Origin: Streptomyces sp. CB02414
GTDB lineage: Bacteria > Actinomycetota > Actinomycetes > Streptomycetales > Streptomycetaceae
Assembly: GCF_001905385.1 (NCBI RefSeq)
Contig: NZ_LIPF01000001.1
Location: 176,765 to 240,764, forward strand
Direction: 5' to 3'
DNA: 64,000 nt
A model generated the notes under the pieces. That model was not told where the DNA came from, did not search any database, and saw only the letters and a list, made by a program, of their open reading frames with translations. Below, in pieces: positions 37,336-46,929 of this stretch. Positions within the stretch are counted from its first letter, which is position 1; each line of letters begins with the position of its first letter. A program made the translations under genes and the position numbers.

Positions 37336-39282
37336 GTGCGCAGGAAGGACGGCACGGAAGCGGCGGGGGTGTCGGAGTCGGAGCGGCTGCTCTTCGGCGG
37401 CCCGCTGCGCTACGACATGGGCTGGAACCAGCACGCGGACGCCTTCCTGGAGCTGGGTTTCCGGGCGATGCTGACCAGGCTGCCGTCCCTGCTGGCGTCC
37501 AGCCTGCGGCTCGCCCGGCAGGCCGACCCGCAGGCCGCGCGGACGGTACTGGCGGCCGAGGTGGGCCGGGGTGTGGCGCAGGCGGTCAGTCTGCTCGCGG
37601 TCAACAGCGTGCTGGCCGGACTGATGGCCGACGGGCCGATCGAGGACCGGCTGCGCGGGGCCGCCCCGGCGCTGGTCACGGTGGCCGTGGTGATGCTGGT
37701 CGCGGCATTGCTGCGGGCGGCGTCGACGTACGCGACCGGGCGGCTCGAGCCCAAGGTGGAGCGGGTGGCCACCGAGCGGTACCTGGAGCGGGCGGCGGCC
37801 GTGGAGCTGTCCGCGATCGAGGATCACGCCTTCCACAAGCTGCTGGACACCGCCCAGTACGGTGCCGCCTCCGCGCGACGCATGATCTCGTACGGCACGC
37901 GCGTGGTGAACGCGATGATCTCGCTGATCGCGGCGGCGGGCGTGCTGGCCGTGCTGCACCCGGTCCTGCTGCCGCTGCTGCTCACGATGACGCTGCCGAG
38001 CGCCTGGAGCGCGCTGACCCTCGCCCGCCGCCGGTACGAGTCCTTCCACGCCTGGGTGCAGCACGAGCGGGCGGGCCGGCTGCTGGCGAGTCTCCTGATC
38101 GAACCGGCCGCCGCCCCCGAGATCCGGGTGCACGGAGTCGGCCCGTTCCTGCTGCGCCACTTCCGGGCCATGTCGGAGACCGCTGAGGCTGAGCAGGCGC
38201 GGCTGGCCCGGCTGGCCGCCCGTACGGGGCTGATCGCGGCGGCGTGGACGGGGCTGGCGACGGCGGCGACGTACGCGACGCTCGGCGGGCTGCTGCTGGG
38301 CGGCGCGATGGCCCTGTCGGTGGCGGGCACGGCCGTGATCGCGATCCGCACCGGCTCGCAGAGCCTCGGCACCCTGGTCGTGGAGGTCAACGCGCTCCAC
38401 GAGGAGGCCCTGTTCGTCGGCGACCTGGAACGGCTGCACGTGGAGGCGGCCGACCGGGCCATCCCGGTGGGCGGCGCCGCGCTGCCCGAGGACCCGAAGG
38501 AGATCCGCTTCGAGAACGTCACGTTCCGCTACCCGGGCGACGCGGCCCGCCCGGCCCTCGACGACGTGACGCTCTCCCTGCCGCTGGGCCGCATCGTGGC
38601 GCTCGTCGGGGAGAACGGCTCGGGCAAGACGACCCTCGTCAAGCTGCTGGCCGGGCTGTACACGCCGGACGCGGGCCGCGTCACGTGGGACGGCGTCGAC
38701 GTGTCGACGGCGGACCGGCACGCGCTCGCCGAGCGGGTCGCGATGGTGGCGCAGGACTTCAAACGGTGGCCGTTCACCGCGCGGGTGAACGTCGCGGTGG
38801 GCCGCTCCTCCGTGCCGCTCGGCGAGGAACGCGTGACCGCGGCGGTCGCCGAGGCCGGGGCCGAGGAGGTGGTCGCGGACCTGCCGCGCGGCCTGGACAC
38901 CCTGCTGGCCCGGAACTTCAGCGGCGGTCACGAGTTGTCCGGCGGTCAGTGGCAGCGGGTCGGGATCGCGCGGGCGGCGTACCGGCAGGGCAGCATCCTC
39001 ATCGTGGACGAGCCGACGGCGGCCCTGGACGCACGGGCCGAGCTGGAGGTCTTCGAGAAGATCCGCGCCCTGGCCGCCAGCGGGCAGACGGTCGTGCTGA
39101 TCACCCACCGGCTGGCGTCCGTGCGCCATGCCGATCTCGTCCACGTCCTCGACCAGGGCCGGCTGGTGGAGTCCGGGACACCGGACGAACTGCTGGCGGC
39201 CGGCGGGGTCTACGCGGAGCTGTACTCACTGCAGGCGGAGCAGTTCACCAGCCGGCCGGTGCCCGCCCCGCGGGCCGGCTGA
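37336..39282 (+). CDS. ABC transporter, fused membrane and ATPase domains
   Basis: The 648-aa protein joins a six-helix exporter membrane domain (about 60-390) to an ATPase domain. Walker A GENGSGKTT is at about 424, the signature LSGGQWQR near 532 and Walker B ILIVDEPTAALD near 553, with the switch histidine in ITHRLASV. It should act as a homodimer or pair with a distant half. The GTG start follows GGGGGAGG. It stands alone, with no partner or substrate gene nearby, so cargo is unknown. Confidence 0.92.
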   Translation: MRRKDGTEAAGVSESERLLFGGPLRYDMGWNQHADAFLELGFRAMLTRLPSLLASSLRLARQADPQAARTVLAAEVGRGVAQAVSLLAVNSVLAGLMADGPIEDRLRGAAPALVTVAVVMLVAALLRAASTYATGRLEPKVERVATERYLERAAAVELSAIEDHAFHKLLDTAQYGAASARRMISYGTRVVNAMISLIAAAGVLAVLHPVLLPLLLTMTLPSAWSALTLARRRYESFHAWVQHERAGRLLASLLIEPAAAPEIRVHGVGPFLLRHFRAMSETAEAEQARLARLAARTGLIAAAWTGLATAATYATLGGLLLGGAMALSVAGTAVIAIRTGSQSLGTLVVEVNALHEEALFVGDLERLHVEAADRAIPVGGAALPEDPKEIRFENVTFRYPGDAARPALDDVTLSLPLGRIVALVGENGSGKTTLVKLLAGLYTPDAGRVTWDGVDVSTADRHALAERVAMVAQDFKRWPFTARVNVAVGRSSVPLGEERVTAAVAEAGAEEVVADLPRGLDTLLARNFSGGHELSGGQWQRVGIARAAYRQGSILIVDEPTAALDARAELEVFEKIRALAASGQTVVLITHRLASVRHADLVHVLDQGRLVESGTPDELLAAGGVYAELYSLQAEQFTSRPVPAPRAG

Positions 39283-39298
39283 CGGGAGCCGCCTCCCG
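39283..39298. terminator. Short hairpin between convergent genes
   Basis: CGGGAG and CTCCCG form a 6-bp stem with a 4-nt loop in the 28-bp gap between the ABC transporter and the small minus-strand gene. Confidence 0.5.
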
Positions 39299-39310
39299 GA
39301 TGTCCGCGGG

Positions 39311-39499
39311 TCAGGCGGCCACGCCGGCCACGGTGTCGCCGCCGCGCACGATGACCAGGAACGTGTCCGTGGCGAGATCCATGACGACCTCGGCGGGCAG
39401 GCCCTCCAGACGGCGGGCCTGCGCGAACTCCTCAGCCGGCCATGATCCTCGCGGTCCGCCGGCGGGAAAGCGTTCGAGCACCGTTCGCCCGTTCACCAT
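39311..39499 (-). CDS. Small conserved-looking hypothetical protein
   Basis: The 62-aa product has no family I recognise. It reads as a compact globular peptide (FAQARRLEGLPAEVVMDLATDTFLVIVRG). The ATG has GGAGG six bases upstream, and an AT-richer 150-bp region precedes it, which looks like a promoter region. Good third-position GC and a clear start make it likely real. Confidence 0.7.
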   Translation of the reverse strand: MVNGRTVLERFPAGGPRGSWPAEEFAQARRLEGLPAEVVMDLATDTFLVIVRGGDTVAGVAA

Positions 39500-39654
39500 C
39501 CTGCACCTCCATGTAGCGCTGTACTCGTAGAGTTAAACGCCAACCATGGAGCGAAAGCCTCGCGCGGTGATGGTACTGAGACATAGTTGACACTCGTTCA
39601 CCGCAAAGTGTGAGCGGCGCCTCATCCATTTGACTCGAACCGCTACCGTGCGTG

Positions 39655-40344
39655 TCAGTCCTCGTACTCGTCGTGGTACCGGATTCCCTCACTGCCCGCA
39701 GGCGCCCCGAGAGCCGACGCACGTCCCTCGGGTTTCTCCCACTGCTCGCGCCGGCCGAGCGCGGTCAGGTCGAGGAGGCTGGTGGTCGAGCCGAGCCCGT
39801 CGAGACCCCGCTCGTACGTCGAGTAGGTGTGGAAGACCCGCTCGCGGTCCCGCAGGAAGCAGCTGAGCCCGGGGCGCTCGACGAGCTCGCCCTCGTGCTC
39901 CAGGGTCACCTCGAAGTCGGTGTTGAAGTCGCAGACGTACGACGAGTACCAGGGCAGGGTCCAGCCCATCCGCGCTTTGAACGGCAGGATCTTCGGGTAC
40001 GGCGCCCGGGAGACTGCCGCGAACGACGTGCCGCGGGCCCGCAGGTGCGCGAGGTGCCCGAGCTGGTCCAGGAAGGCGGAGCAGCTGCGGCAGCCGGCGT
40101 CCCACTCCGGCGCGAACATGAAGTGGTAGACGACGAGCTGGTCGCGGCCCTCGAAGAGGTCGAGCAGCGTGGCCTTGCCGTCGCCGCCCTCGAACACGTA
40201 CTCCTTGTCGACCTCCACCATGGGCAGCCCGCGCCGCTCGGCGTTGAGCGCGTCGCGCGCGCGTGTGGCCGCCTTCTCCTTGGCCAGTAAGGCCTCGCGC
40301 GCCGCGCGCCAGTCCGCGCGGCTGACGATCTCGGGCAGCGACAT
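39655..40344 (-). CDS. DUF899 thioredoxin-like protein with a TTA codon
   Basis: The 229-aa protein is of the DUF899 family: SRADWRAAREALLAKEKAATRARDAL at the N-terminus, LVVYHFMFAPEWDAGCRSCSAF with a CxxC pair, and SYVCDFNTDFEVT. The fold is thioredoxin-like; function is not settled. Leu19 is encoded by TTA (40288-40290), read in Streptomyces only by the bldA tRNA, so translation should depend on developmental stage. The ATG lies behind a GGAGGAG stretch. Confidence 0.9.
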   Translation of the reverse strand: MSLPEIVSRADWRAAREALLAKEKAATRARDALNAERRGLPMVEVDKEYVFEGGDGKATLLDLFEGRDQLVVYHFMFAPEWDAGCRSCSAFLDQLGHLAHLRARGTSFAAVSRAPYPKILPFKARMGWTLPWYSSYVCDFNTDFEVTLEHEGELVERPGLSCFLRDRERVFHTYSTYERGLDGLGSTTSLLDLTALGRREQWEKPEGRASALGAPAGSEGIRYHDEYED

Positions 40345-40472
40345 GGGCTCCAGCTCCTCCTGTGCGACAAGCGACGGTCCGTCGGGGTGGTGACCGTCGC
40401 ACGGAGCGGAACTCATCGCCGCCCGGCGACATTTTTTTCGCGGCGGCGCCCGTAACCCGCTGACCTCGCCTT

Positions 40473-41852
40473 TCAGGTGTCGTACTCCTGGATGCGGCGG
40501 CCGTGGCGGCGGTCGGTCAGCGCGGGCAGCCGCTCCCCCAGTTCGCGCACCACCGCGGGGACGTCCAGGGTCAGCAGCTCGCGGTCCCGCATGAGGACCC
40601 GCCCGTCGACGATCGTCGTGCGCACGTCGGCGGAGCGCGCGCTGTGCACGAGGGTGGCGGCGAGATCGTGCACGGGCTGCGTGTGCGGGCCGGTGAGGTC
40701 GACGAGGACGAGGTCGGCCCGCCGCCCCGGCGCGATGCTTCCGACGCTGTCGCCGAGCCCGACCGCGCGGGCGCTCTGCAGCGTGGCGTGGTGCAGGGCC
40801 TGGCGGGAGGTGAGCCAGCGGGGGTCGCCCTCGGTGGACTTCTGGACGAGGGACGTCAGCGCCATCGACTCCCACACGTCCAGGGAGTTGTTGGAGGCGG
40901 CGCCGTCCGTGGCGAGTCCGACCGGGACGCCGATGTCACGCAGGGCGCGCACGGGTGTGGTGGTGGGCCAGGCGAACTTCAGGTAGCCGCGCGGGGCGGT
41001 GGCCACGGCCGTACGGCCGCTCGCGCGCGCGAGGAGCGGGAGGTCGTCCTCGGTGATGCCGGTGCCGTGGGCGATGAGCACGTCGGTGTCGAGGATGCCG
41101 GTGCGCTCCAGGACCGCGATCGGGGTGGCGCCGTGCCGGGCGAGGCTGGTGTCGGTCTGGTCGCGGTTCTCGGCGGCGTGCAGGTGCACGGGCAGGCCGT
41201 GGTCGCGGGCGAGGCCGGCGGTGGCCGCGAGGTCGGCGTCGGTCACCGTGTAGGGGGCGTGCGGGGCGAGGGCGGTCGCGATCCGGCCGCCGGCAAAGCC
41301 CCGGTGCCGCAGCGCGAACTCCAGTGACGCCTCCCGCCCTTCGGGTCCCTGCGAGGAGAAGTACGCCTGCCCCAGCAGCGCCCGCATTCCGCACTCGGCG
41401 ACCACCGCGGCGACGGTGTCCATGGCGAAGTAGTGGTCCGCGAACGTCGTCACTCCCGCCCGGATCATCTCGGCGCAGGCGAGCCGGGCGCCCAGTTCCA
41501 CGTCCCGTTCGCCGAGGTTGGACTCGACCGGCCAGACGACGTCGTTGAACCACTCCTCGGTGGGCAGGTCCTCGGCGAGGCCGCGCAGGGCGACCATCGG
41601 CGCGTGCGTGTGGCAGTTGATCAGCCCGGGGAGGGCGACCTGACCGCGGGCGTCGATGCGCTCGGCGGCGGGCAGGCCGTCCACCGCGGCGGCGGTGGTC
41701 ACGGAGTCGATCACTCCGTCCCGTACGACGACGGCCGCGTCCTCCGCGAAGCCGATCCGTTCCCGCTCGTCGTGGACGAGGACGGTGCATCCGGTGACGA
41801 TCAGGTCGGCGGGCGTCTCGCGGGGGCGCTTCTCATGGGAAGGAGGCGTCAT
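40473..41852 (-). CDS. Amidohydrolase, adenosine/SAH deaminase-like
   Basis: The 459-aa metal-dependent hydrolase shows LPGLINCHTHAPM with the HxH metal pair, VHLHAAE, LIAHGTGI and GLATDGAASNNSLD with the metal aspartate. The pattern is that of the AtzB/TrzA and S-adenosylhomocysteine/5'-methylthioadenosine deaminase group. It should deaminate an adenine or aminopyrimidine derivative, zinc-dependent, in the cytosol. The ATG is 6 nt after TACGTT, suggesting a leaderless transcript. Confidence 0.9.
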   Translation of the reverse strand: MTPPSHEKRPRETPADLIVTGCTVLVHDERERIGFAEDAAVVVRDGVIDSVTTAAAVDGLPAAERIDARGQVALPGLINCHTHAPMVALRGLAEDLPTEEWFNDVVWPVESNLGERDVELGARLACAEMIRAGVTTFADHYFAMDTVAAVVAECGMRALLGQAYFSSQGPEGREASLEFALRHRGFAGGRIATALAPHAPYTVTDADLAATAGLARDHGLPVHLHAAENRDQTDTSLARHGATPIAVLERTGILDTDVLIAHGTGITEDDLPLLARASGRTAVATAPRGYLKFAWPTTTPVRALRDIGVPVGLATDGAASNNSLDVWESMALTSLVQKSTEGDPRWLTSRQALHHATLQSARAVGLGDSVGSIAPGRRADLVLVDLTGPHTQPVHDLAATLVHSARSADVRTTIVDGRVLMRDRELLTLDVPAVVRELGERLPALTDRRHGRRIQEYDT

Positions 41853-41884
41853 CACGCCAACGTACGGGAGCGGCCCGCCCGGCC

Positions 41885-43051
41885 TCACGCCGCTGCGGAG
41901 TCGTTCTTCTCTTCCGTGGGCTTCGCCTCACAATGTCGGCGAGATCGGCTTCAGCAACGGTCCCCTGCCAGGCATTCTTGCTGAACCAGGCCGCCCCCAC
42001 CGTTGTGGGTGTGATGTCATGATGCTTCGCGTACAGGGCGAGGTAGCACCCGACGCAAGGCCGTTTGACACCTGCGGTGTTGTCGGGTCTGACCATCGGC
42101 CGGTCCTCATCCTGATGCTTTTTGGCAAAGTGCTCATCGATGCGCCGTACCGCGTGGTGGCCGTCGTCCTCGTGAGGATCGGGCACATGCACGGTGCGTC
42201 CCCGGAGATCGGCGAGTTCCGGAAAGCGCTCCGCCGCCTTCTTGGCCGCGTACTCAGGGTCGTCCTTCGACACAACCTCCGGTTTCGCCAACCGCTCACG
42301 AGCCTGGCTCTCGTGACGCTCCTCGCGATCACTCCCCGGCTTGCCCGCCTCCATCTTCAGCAGCGCCCCCACGAATTCGCGGACGGTCCGGTGCTCGGCG
42401 GCCAGTTTCGTCAGCTCGGCATTGACCGAGTTGACGTTCGACGAAATCCAGAGCTTTCCGTTTTCGGCAAGACTCGCCTGAACCTCGACACCCCCGGCAT
42501 GACGACGGAGTGCCGTCGTGGCGATCCACCGGACAGCCCGCAGCGGCTTGTTCTCGAAAACCCTCGACGGACGTTCGTTGGATTTCCCGCCGTAGATCTT
42601 CTCCGCGGCCGGAGAGAGCTTCTGCTTGGAAGCGGCACCCTCCTTCTCGACGGGCAGATGCAGCGTGAGGCTCGCGTTGGCGCCGTAATTCCTCCACCCG
42701 TACTCGTCCACCAGGATCCTGACGACCGGGCTCATGAGCGCGTAGGGGAGGATGTCCTCGTTGAAACCGCCCTTCGAGGAAGGGGCGGTCTTCTGCTTCT
42801 TCGTCTTGGCGCGCTGCACGGTCGGCTGCCCGACGCGGAGCCGGCACCGTGCCGGTGCTGTCCATGCGCCCATGGGTGGCCGCCCTGGCGGAGCATCCGG
42901 GCGAAGCCGCGTTGCCCGCGCTGCGTTGCAGCGGAAGCGGTCCCTGCGGCGCGGAGGGTTCCGGCCGCCGCTGCACGGGCGCCGCCCGAACGGCCCGGAC
43001 CTGCTCCGACTCCTCCCCCTTGCCCCGTCCGCCGTTCGTGGACATCCGCAC
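41885..43051 (-). pseudogene. Frameshifted eCIS/toxin-like protein
   Basis: Read on the minus strand, a start (GTG at 43051 or ATG at 43045, behind GAGAGAGG) gives a head ending in PLQRSAGNAA, typical of proteins linked to extracellular contractile injection systems. The head continues only by changing frame to FARMLRQGGHPW...QHRHGAG and again to PTVQRAKTKKQK. The middle frame runs to KRPCVGCYLALYAKHHD and a CxxC-containing tail. A third shift near 41930 would give EAKPTEEKNDSAAA and the stop at 41885. The alternative frame to 41833 uses AGG, CGA, AGA, AGA and ACT codons. So at least two, probably three, indels break the gene, unless the assembly has errors. Confidence 0.75.
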
Positions 43052-43170
43052 GAGCAACCTCTCTCACCTGGCCGTCTGCCTGACGTTCCTCTCTATCCGA
43101 GCCCGGCGCGTGAGCAGGCCCCTGAGGGCAACTGTGGCCCCCTTCAGGGCAGAAAGGGCGCGGCGTCGCG

Positions 43171-43947
43171 TCACCCGTGCCGGGCTGTCTGTACTGCCCG
43201 GCCGAGCAGCGTCTCGCAGTCGCCGATCGCCCGCGCCAGGCTCATCGGTTCCGGCGTCAGGTCCGCCACCAGCGCGTCGACGCCCTCCAGCCCGGCGCGC
43301 CCGGTCAGCCCCTTCTCGTTCGTCACCCACTCCCCCCGCGCCGCCAGCACCGCGTGTGCCGTCTGGGCGGTGGCGAGGGCGATCGCGCCGGCGACCTGGG
43401 TGAGGGCGCCCTTGGGCGCGTGGCCCGCCTTGGCGTAGGCAAGGGTGGCGGCGGCCGCACCGTGCCAGCGGTCGGGGGCGGTGGTCCGGAGGGCCTCGGG
43501 GTAGGCGGGGCGGGGCAGTTCGCCGCGCAACACCTCGTTGATGGCCAGTTCCGCGACCACGAGGTACGTCGGGATGCCGGCGAGGTGGAACATCAGCGGC
43601 TCGATGCGGAAGCGACCCGCCTCCGCCTCCGCCGTCTCATGTTCGACCGCGTCGAGATCGCGGTAGTGCAGGTCGACCCGGCGGTCGTCGATCGTCAGCC
43701 AGGCGCCGCCGTTGAAGACTCCGCCGCCCCAGGCGCCGATCTCGGAGACCTCGCCGGCCCAACCGAGGGCGCGGACGTCGTCGGGGTCGAAGGCGCCCCG
43801 GTAGTAGACCGCCAGGTCCCAGTCGCTGCCGGGCCCGTGGGTGCCCTGGGCCCGGGAGCCGCCCAGGGTGACCGCCCGGACGGCGGGCAGGGCGGCGAGC
43901 CGGTCTGCGGTCGTGTCGAGGAAGGCCTGGTCCGGGAGGGAGGGCAC
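43171..43947 (-). CDS. Nucleotidyltransferase-domain protein
   Basis: The 258-aa protein begins with a GTG behind GGAG. The nucleotidyltransferase signature is LGGSRAQGTHGPGSDWDLAVYY (about 29-50), giving the GS and DxD metal pair, with a third acidic residue in RRVDLHYRD. The helical C-terminal half resembles the substrate-binding part of kanamycin-type and related transferases. The substrate is unknown. It is not a clear antibiotic-resistance enzyme from sequence alone. Confidence 0.88.
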   Translation of the reverse strand: MPSLPDQAFLDTTADRLAALPAVRAVTLGGSRAQGTHGPGSDWDLAVYYRGAFDPDDVRALGWAGEVSEIGAWGGGVFNGGAWLTIDDRRVDLHYRDLDAVEHETAEAEAGRFRIEPLMFHLAGIPTYLVVAELAINEVLRGELPRPAYPEALRTTAPDRWHGAAAATLAYAKAGHAPKGALTQVAGAIALATAQTAHAVLAARGEWVTNEKGLTGRAGLEGVDALVADLTPEPMSLARAIGDCETLLGRAVQTARHG

Positions 43948-44104
43948 TGCGGAGGGCTCCTGGTGGTTGGGGCCGGCGTGGTGAGCGGGGTGGGAGTCGG
44001 CAGCATAGGCGGCCCGAGCGCGGGGAGCGAGGGAAATTCGGGTGCGGCGGGGGCGGGGTGAGCGGACGATCGGGGCGTTGTCCGTTCGTCTCCCTGGAGC
44101 CCGC

Positions 44105-44518
44105 ATGATTCAGCGCGTCACCGTACCGGGTCTGTTTCCGCCGCCCGCCTACTCCCACGCCTCCGTCGTCGAGGCGGGGACGAAGCTCGCCTTTCTCGCC
44201 GGGGCGGTTCCGCTCGACGCCGAGGGAAAGCTGGTCGGTGAGGGCGATCCGGTCCGGCAGGCGGAGCAGGTGATCGCGAACCTCACCGAGCAGCTGCACG
44301 CCGTGGGCAGCGGGCCGGAGCACGTCCTGTCGACCGACGTGTACGTCGTGAGCACCGAGACCGCCGCGCTGTCCGCCGTGTGGGAGGTCGTCGAGGCGTC
44401 CGGGCTCAGTACCGGGCCGCATTCCTCGACGCTGCTCGGGGTCGCCTGCCTCGGGTACCCGGGGCAGCTGGTGGAGATCACGGCGACGGCGGTCGTGCCG
44501 GAACGGACGACTCCGTGA
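44105..44518 (+). CDS. ridA: RidA/YjgF-family protein
   Basis: The 137-aa protein has the RidA pattern: GTKLAFLAGAVPLDAEGKLV, QAEQVIANLTEQL, and the late GYPGQLVEITATAVVP. RidA deaminases remove reactive enamine/imine intermediates from PLP enzymes; the arginine of the canonical CRxxVEI site is not obvious, so it may be of another Rid subgroup. ATG with GGAG six bases upstream. The 3' end overlaps the convergent pip gene by 41 bp. Confidence 0.88.
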   Translation: MIQRVTVPGLFPPPAYSHASVVEAGTKLAFLAGAVPLDAEGKLVGEGDPVRQAEQVIANLTEQLHAVGSGPEHVLSTDVYVVSTETAALSAVWEVVEASGLSTGPHSSTLLGVACLGYPGQLVEITATAVVPERTTP

Positions 44519-45512
44519 GCCAGGGGGAAGGGCCGGTGCTCTGGGCCCCGGCCCGGGCGTACTTGTCGGTCGCCGCCCGCAGCGCCTCGTCACCGACCGC
44601 TCCGGCGTCGTGTCCGGCCTCGTCCACGACCACCAGCTCGCTGTCCGGCCAGGCGTGGTGGAGCCTCCATACGATGCCGAGGAGGTTGCCGAAGTCCAGG
44701 CTACCCTGCACCAGGGTGCCCGGGATGCCCTTCAGCAGGTGCGCGTCCCTCAGGACCACGCCCTCGTCTTCGCCCTCGCCCTCGCCGAGGAAGTGATCGT
44801 TGCCCCAGTAGTGCGTGACCGTGCGGGCGAAACCCCTGCGGAACTCCGGGTCCTGGAACCGGGCGACCGAACCGGGCGGTGCCGGGATCGTCGCCGTCTC
44901 CCAGTCGGTCCAGGCACGCGCCGCCCGGTCGCGCACCGCGGCCTCGGGCGACTCCAGGAGACGGTTGTACGCGGCGGCCAGGTTGCCGTCGCGGTCCTTG
45001 GGGGGCAGCTCGGCGAGGAACCGTTCGTGGGCGTCGGGGAAGATCTTGCCCAAGCCGCGCGTCAGCAGGTCCACCTCGGCTCGGGAACCGGTCGCGACCC
45101 CGGTCAGCACCAGCTCGGACACCACTCCCGGGTGGGTCTGCGCGTACCGCAGGCCCAGCACCGAGCCCCACGAGACGCCCCACACCAGCCACCGTTCGAT
45201 GCCCAGGTGGGCGCGCAGCCGCTCCAGGTCGGCCAGGAGGTGGGCGGTCGTGTTGACGCTCATGTCGGTGTCGTGGGCGCTCGCGCGGGGCAGCGACCGT
45301 CCGGCGCCGCGCTGGTCGAGCAGGACGATCCGGTAGGCGGCGGGGTCGAAGTACCGCCTGAGATTCGGGCTCGTCCGGCTTCCCGGTCCTCCGTGCAGGA
45401 CCAGCGCGGGCTTGCCGTGCGGGTTCCCGCTGGTCTCCCAGTAGACGTGGTTGCCGTCGCCCACGTCGAGCATGCCGTTGTCATACGGTTCGATCACCGG
45501 ATAGAGGCCCAT
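44478..45512 (-). CDS. pip: Proline iminopeptidase
   Basis: The 344-aa alpha/beta hydrolase releases N-terminal proline from peptides. It shows HGGPG (40-44), DQRGAGRS (66-73), the nucleophile S114 in GVSWGSVLG and the catalytic histidine in DEAGHDAG near 300. This motif set is that of S33 prolyl aminopeptidases. No signal peptide. It overlaps ridA convergently. Confidence 0.92.
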   Translation of the reverse strand: MGLYPVIEPYDNGMLDVGDGNHVYWETSGNPHGKPALVLHGGPGSRTSPNLRRYFDPAAYRIVLLDQRGAGRSLPRASAHDTDMSVNTTAHLLADLERLRAHLGIERWLVWGVSWGSVLGLRYAQTHPGVVSELVLTGVATGSRAEVDLLTRGLGKIFPDAHERFLAELPPKDRDGNLAAAYNRLLESPEAAVRDRAARAWTDWETATIPAPPGSVARFQDPEFRRGFARTVTHYWGNDHFLGEGEGEDEGVVLRDAHLLKGIPGTLVQGSLDFGNLLGIVWRLHHAWPDSELVVVDEAGHDAGAVGDEALRAATDKYARAGAQSTGPSPWLTESSVPARPPSP

Positions 45513-45552
45513 CTGAGCACCGTAGCCCGGCGACCGGAACCGCTCATCCTCT

Positions 45553-46266
45553 TTACCGGGCGGTCAGCCCTGCCGTCCGGGCCGCCGTGCGCAGCACCTC
45601 CCGGAGCATCTCGGGGGTGAGCCGGCCGGTGAACGTGTTGCGCTGGCTGACGTGGAAGCAACCGAAGAGGTGCAGCGCGGGCCCGTCGGCGGCGTCCAGC
45701 GTGACCTGCCCCCCGTGCGCGAAGGCGGGGCGTGGCCGGGGCACGGTCCAGCCGGCCCCGGCGAACGCCGGCAGCGCGGCCTGCCAGCCGAAGGCGCCGA
45801 GTACGACCACGGCGCGCAGCGTCGGCCGCAGCAGTCCCAGCTCCTGGACGAGCCAGGAACGGCAGGTGTCCCGTTCGGTGGGGGTGGGCTTGTTGGCGGG
45901 CGGAGCGCAGTGCACCGGCGAGGTGATGCGCACGCCGTACAGCTCCAGGCCGTCGTCGGCGGCGACCGCGGTGGGCTGTGAGGCGAGGCCCACGTCGTAC
46001 AACGCCTGGTACAGCACGTCCCCGGAGCGGTCACCGGTGAACATCCGGCCGGTGCGGTTGCCGCCGTGGGCCGCGGGGGCCAGGCCGATGATCAGCAGCC
46101 GCGCGTCCGGCGGGCCGAAGCCCGGCACCGGCCGGCCCCAGTAGGTCCAGTCGGCGAAGGCCGCCCGTTTGGTACGGGCCACCTCCTCCCGCCAGTCGAC
46201 CAACCGTGGGCAGGCCCGGCACCCGGCGATCCGCCGGTCGAGTACGGAGAGGCCGCTGGTGTCCAT
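45553..46266 (-). CDS. Family-5 uracil-DNA glycosylase (UdgB type)
   Basis: The 237-aa protein has the four [4Fe-4S] cysteines of this family: C16 and C19 (CRAC), C120 ([10 protein letters not shown]) and C135 (RDTC). Active-site motif 1 is [19 protein letters not shown] (61-79) and motif 2 is [13 protein letters not shown]. Such enzymes remove uracil and some other deaminated or oxidised bases. The ATG is 6 nt after TACGGT, so the transcript is probably leaderless. No RecA_NDp element was seen here. Confidence 0.92.
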   Translation of the reverse strand: MDTSGLSVLDRRIAGCRACPRLVDWREEVARTKRAAFADWTYWGRPVPGFGPPDARLLIIGLAPAAHGGNRTGRMFTGDRSGDVLYQALYDVGLASQPTAVAADDGLELYGVRITSPVHCAPPANKPTPTERDTCRSWLVQELGLLRPTLRAVVVLGAFGWQAALPAFAGAGWTVPRPRPAFAHGGQVTLDAADGPALHLFGCFHVSQRNTFTGRLTPEMLREVLRTAARTAGLTAR

Positions 46267-46340
46267 GCCTCCACCGTAGGTCCAACCCGCCCCCGGAAAT
46301 GGCGGCCCCTCCCGGTGGGCCGGGCGGTTAAGGTCGAGGC

Positions 46341-46898
46341 ATGGCTTCCGAGCATGACGAGGGCAGGAACGGCGGGACGGCCGGAACCGGTACGGGCGAC
46401 GGCGGTGCCGCCACGTCCGGGGCCCCGCTCCCTGACCCGGACCCGAAGACCGCCGCCGCGATCGCCGCCGCCGAGGCGGCCGGGCCGCAGAGCGGCGAGA
46501 GCGTCCGCGTGGACAGCTGGATCTGGGCCGTCCGGCTCATCAAGACCCGTTCCCTCGGCGCGACCGCCTGCCGAGGCGGCCATGTCCGGGTGAACGGCGA
46601 GCGTGTGAAACCCGCGTACTCACTGCGCGTCGGGGACGAGGTCCGCCTGCGCCACGAGGGCAGGGAACGCGTCGTCGTCGTGAAGCGGCTGATCCGCAAG
46701 CGCGTCGGTGCACCGGTCGCCGTCCAGTGCTATCTCGACAACTCCCCTCCGCCCCCGCCCCGCGAGGCCGTCGCCCCGGCCGGCATCCGCGACCGGGGCG
46801 CCGGCCGCCCGACCAAGCGCGACCGCCGCGAGCTGGAACGGCTGCGCGGGCTGGAGAGCCTGAACCAGGCCCGCAGGGAGGCCCGGACCAAGCCCTGA
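46341..46898 (+). CDS. S4-domain RNA-binding protein (Hsp15-like)
   Basis: The 185-aa protein has a polar Gly/Ala-rich N-terminus (about 1-55), then an S4 domain ([51 protein letters not shown], about 57-107), and a basic C-terminal tail. Hsp15/RqcP-like proteins bind stalled 50S subunits with nascent chains. TAAGGT lies 6 nt before the ATG. It is divergent from the glycosylase gene. Confidence 0.9.
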   Translation: MASEHDEGRNGGTAGTGTGDGGAATSGAPLPDPDPKTAAAIAAAEAAGPQSGESVRVDSWIWAVRLIKTRSLGATACRGGHVRVNGERVKPAYSLRVGDEVRLRHEGRERVVVVKRLIRKRVGAPVAVQCYLDNSPPPPPREAVAPAGIRDRGAGRPTKRDRRELERLRGLESLNQARREARTKP

Positions 46899-46929
46899 GA
46901 GCGTGCGGCCGCGCACGTGCCCGGCCGGC

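Noticed and set aside
41833..41884. C-terminal extension of the eCIS-like frame to 41833
   Set aside because: Codons AGG, CGA, AGA and AGA are atypical here and the frame overlaps the amidohydrolase promoter and start; a frameshift near 41930 explains it better.
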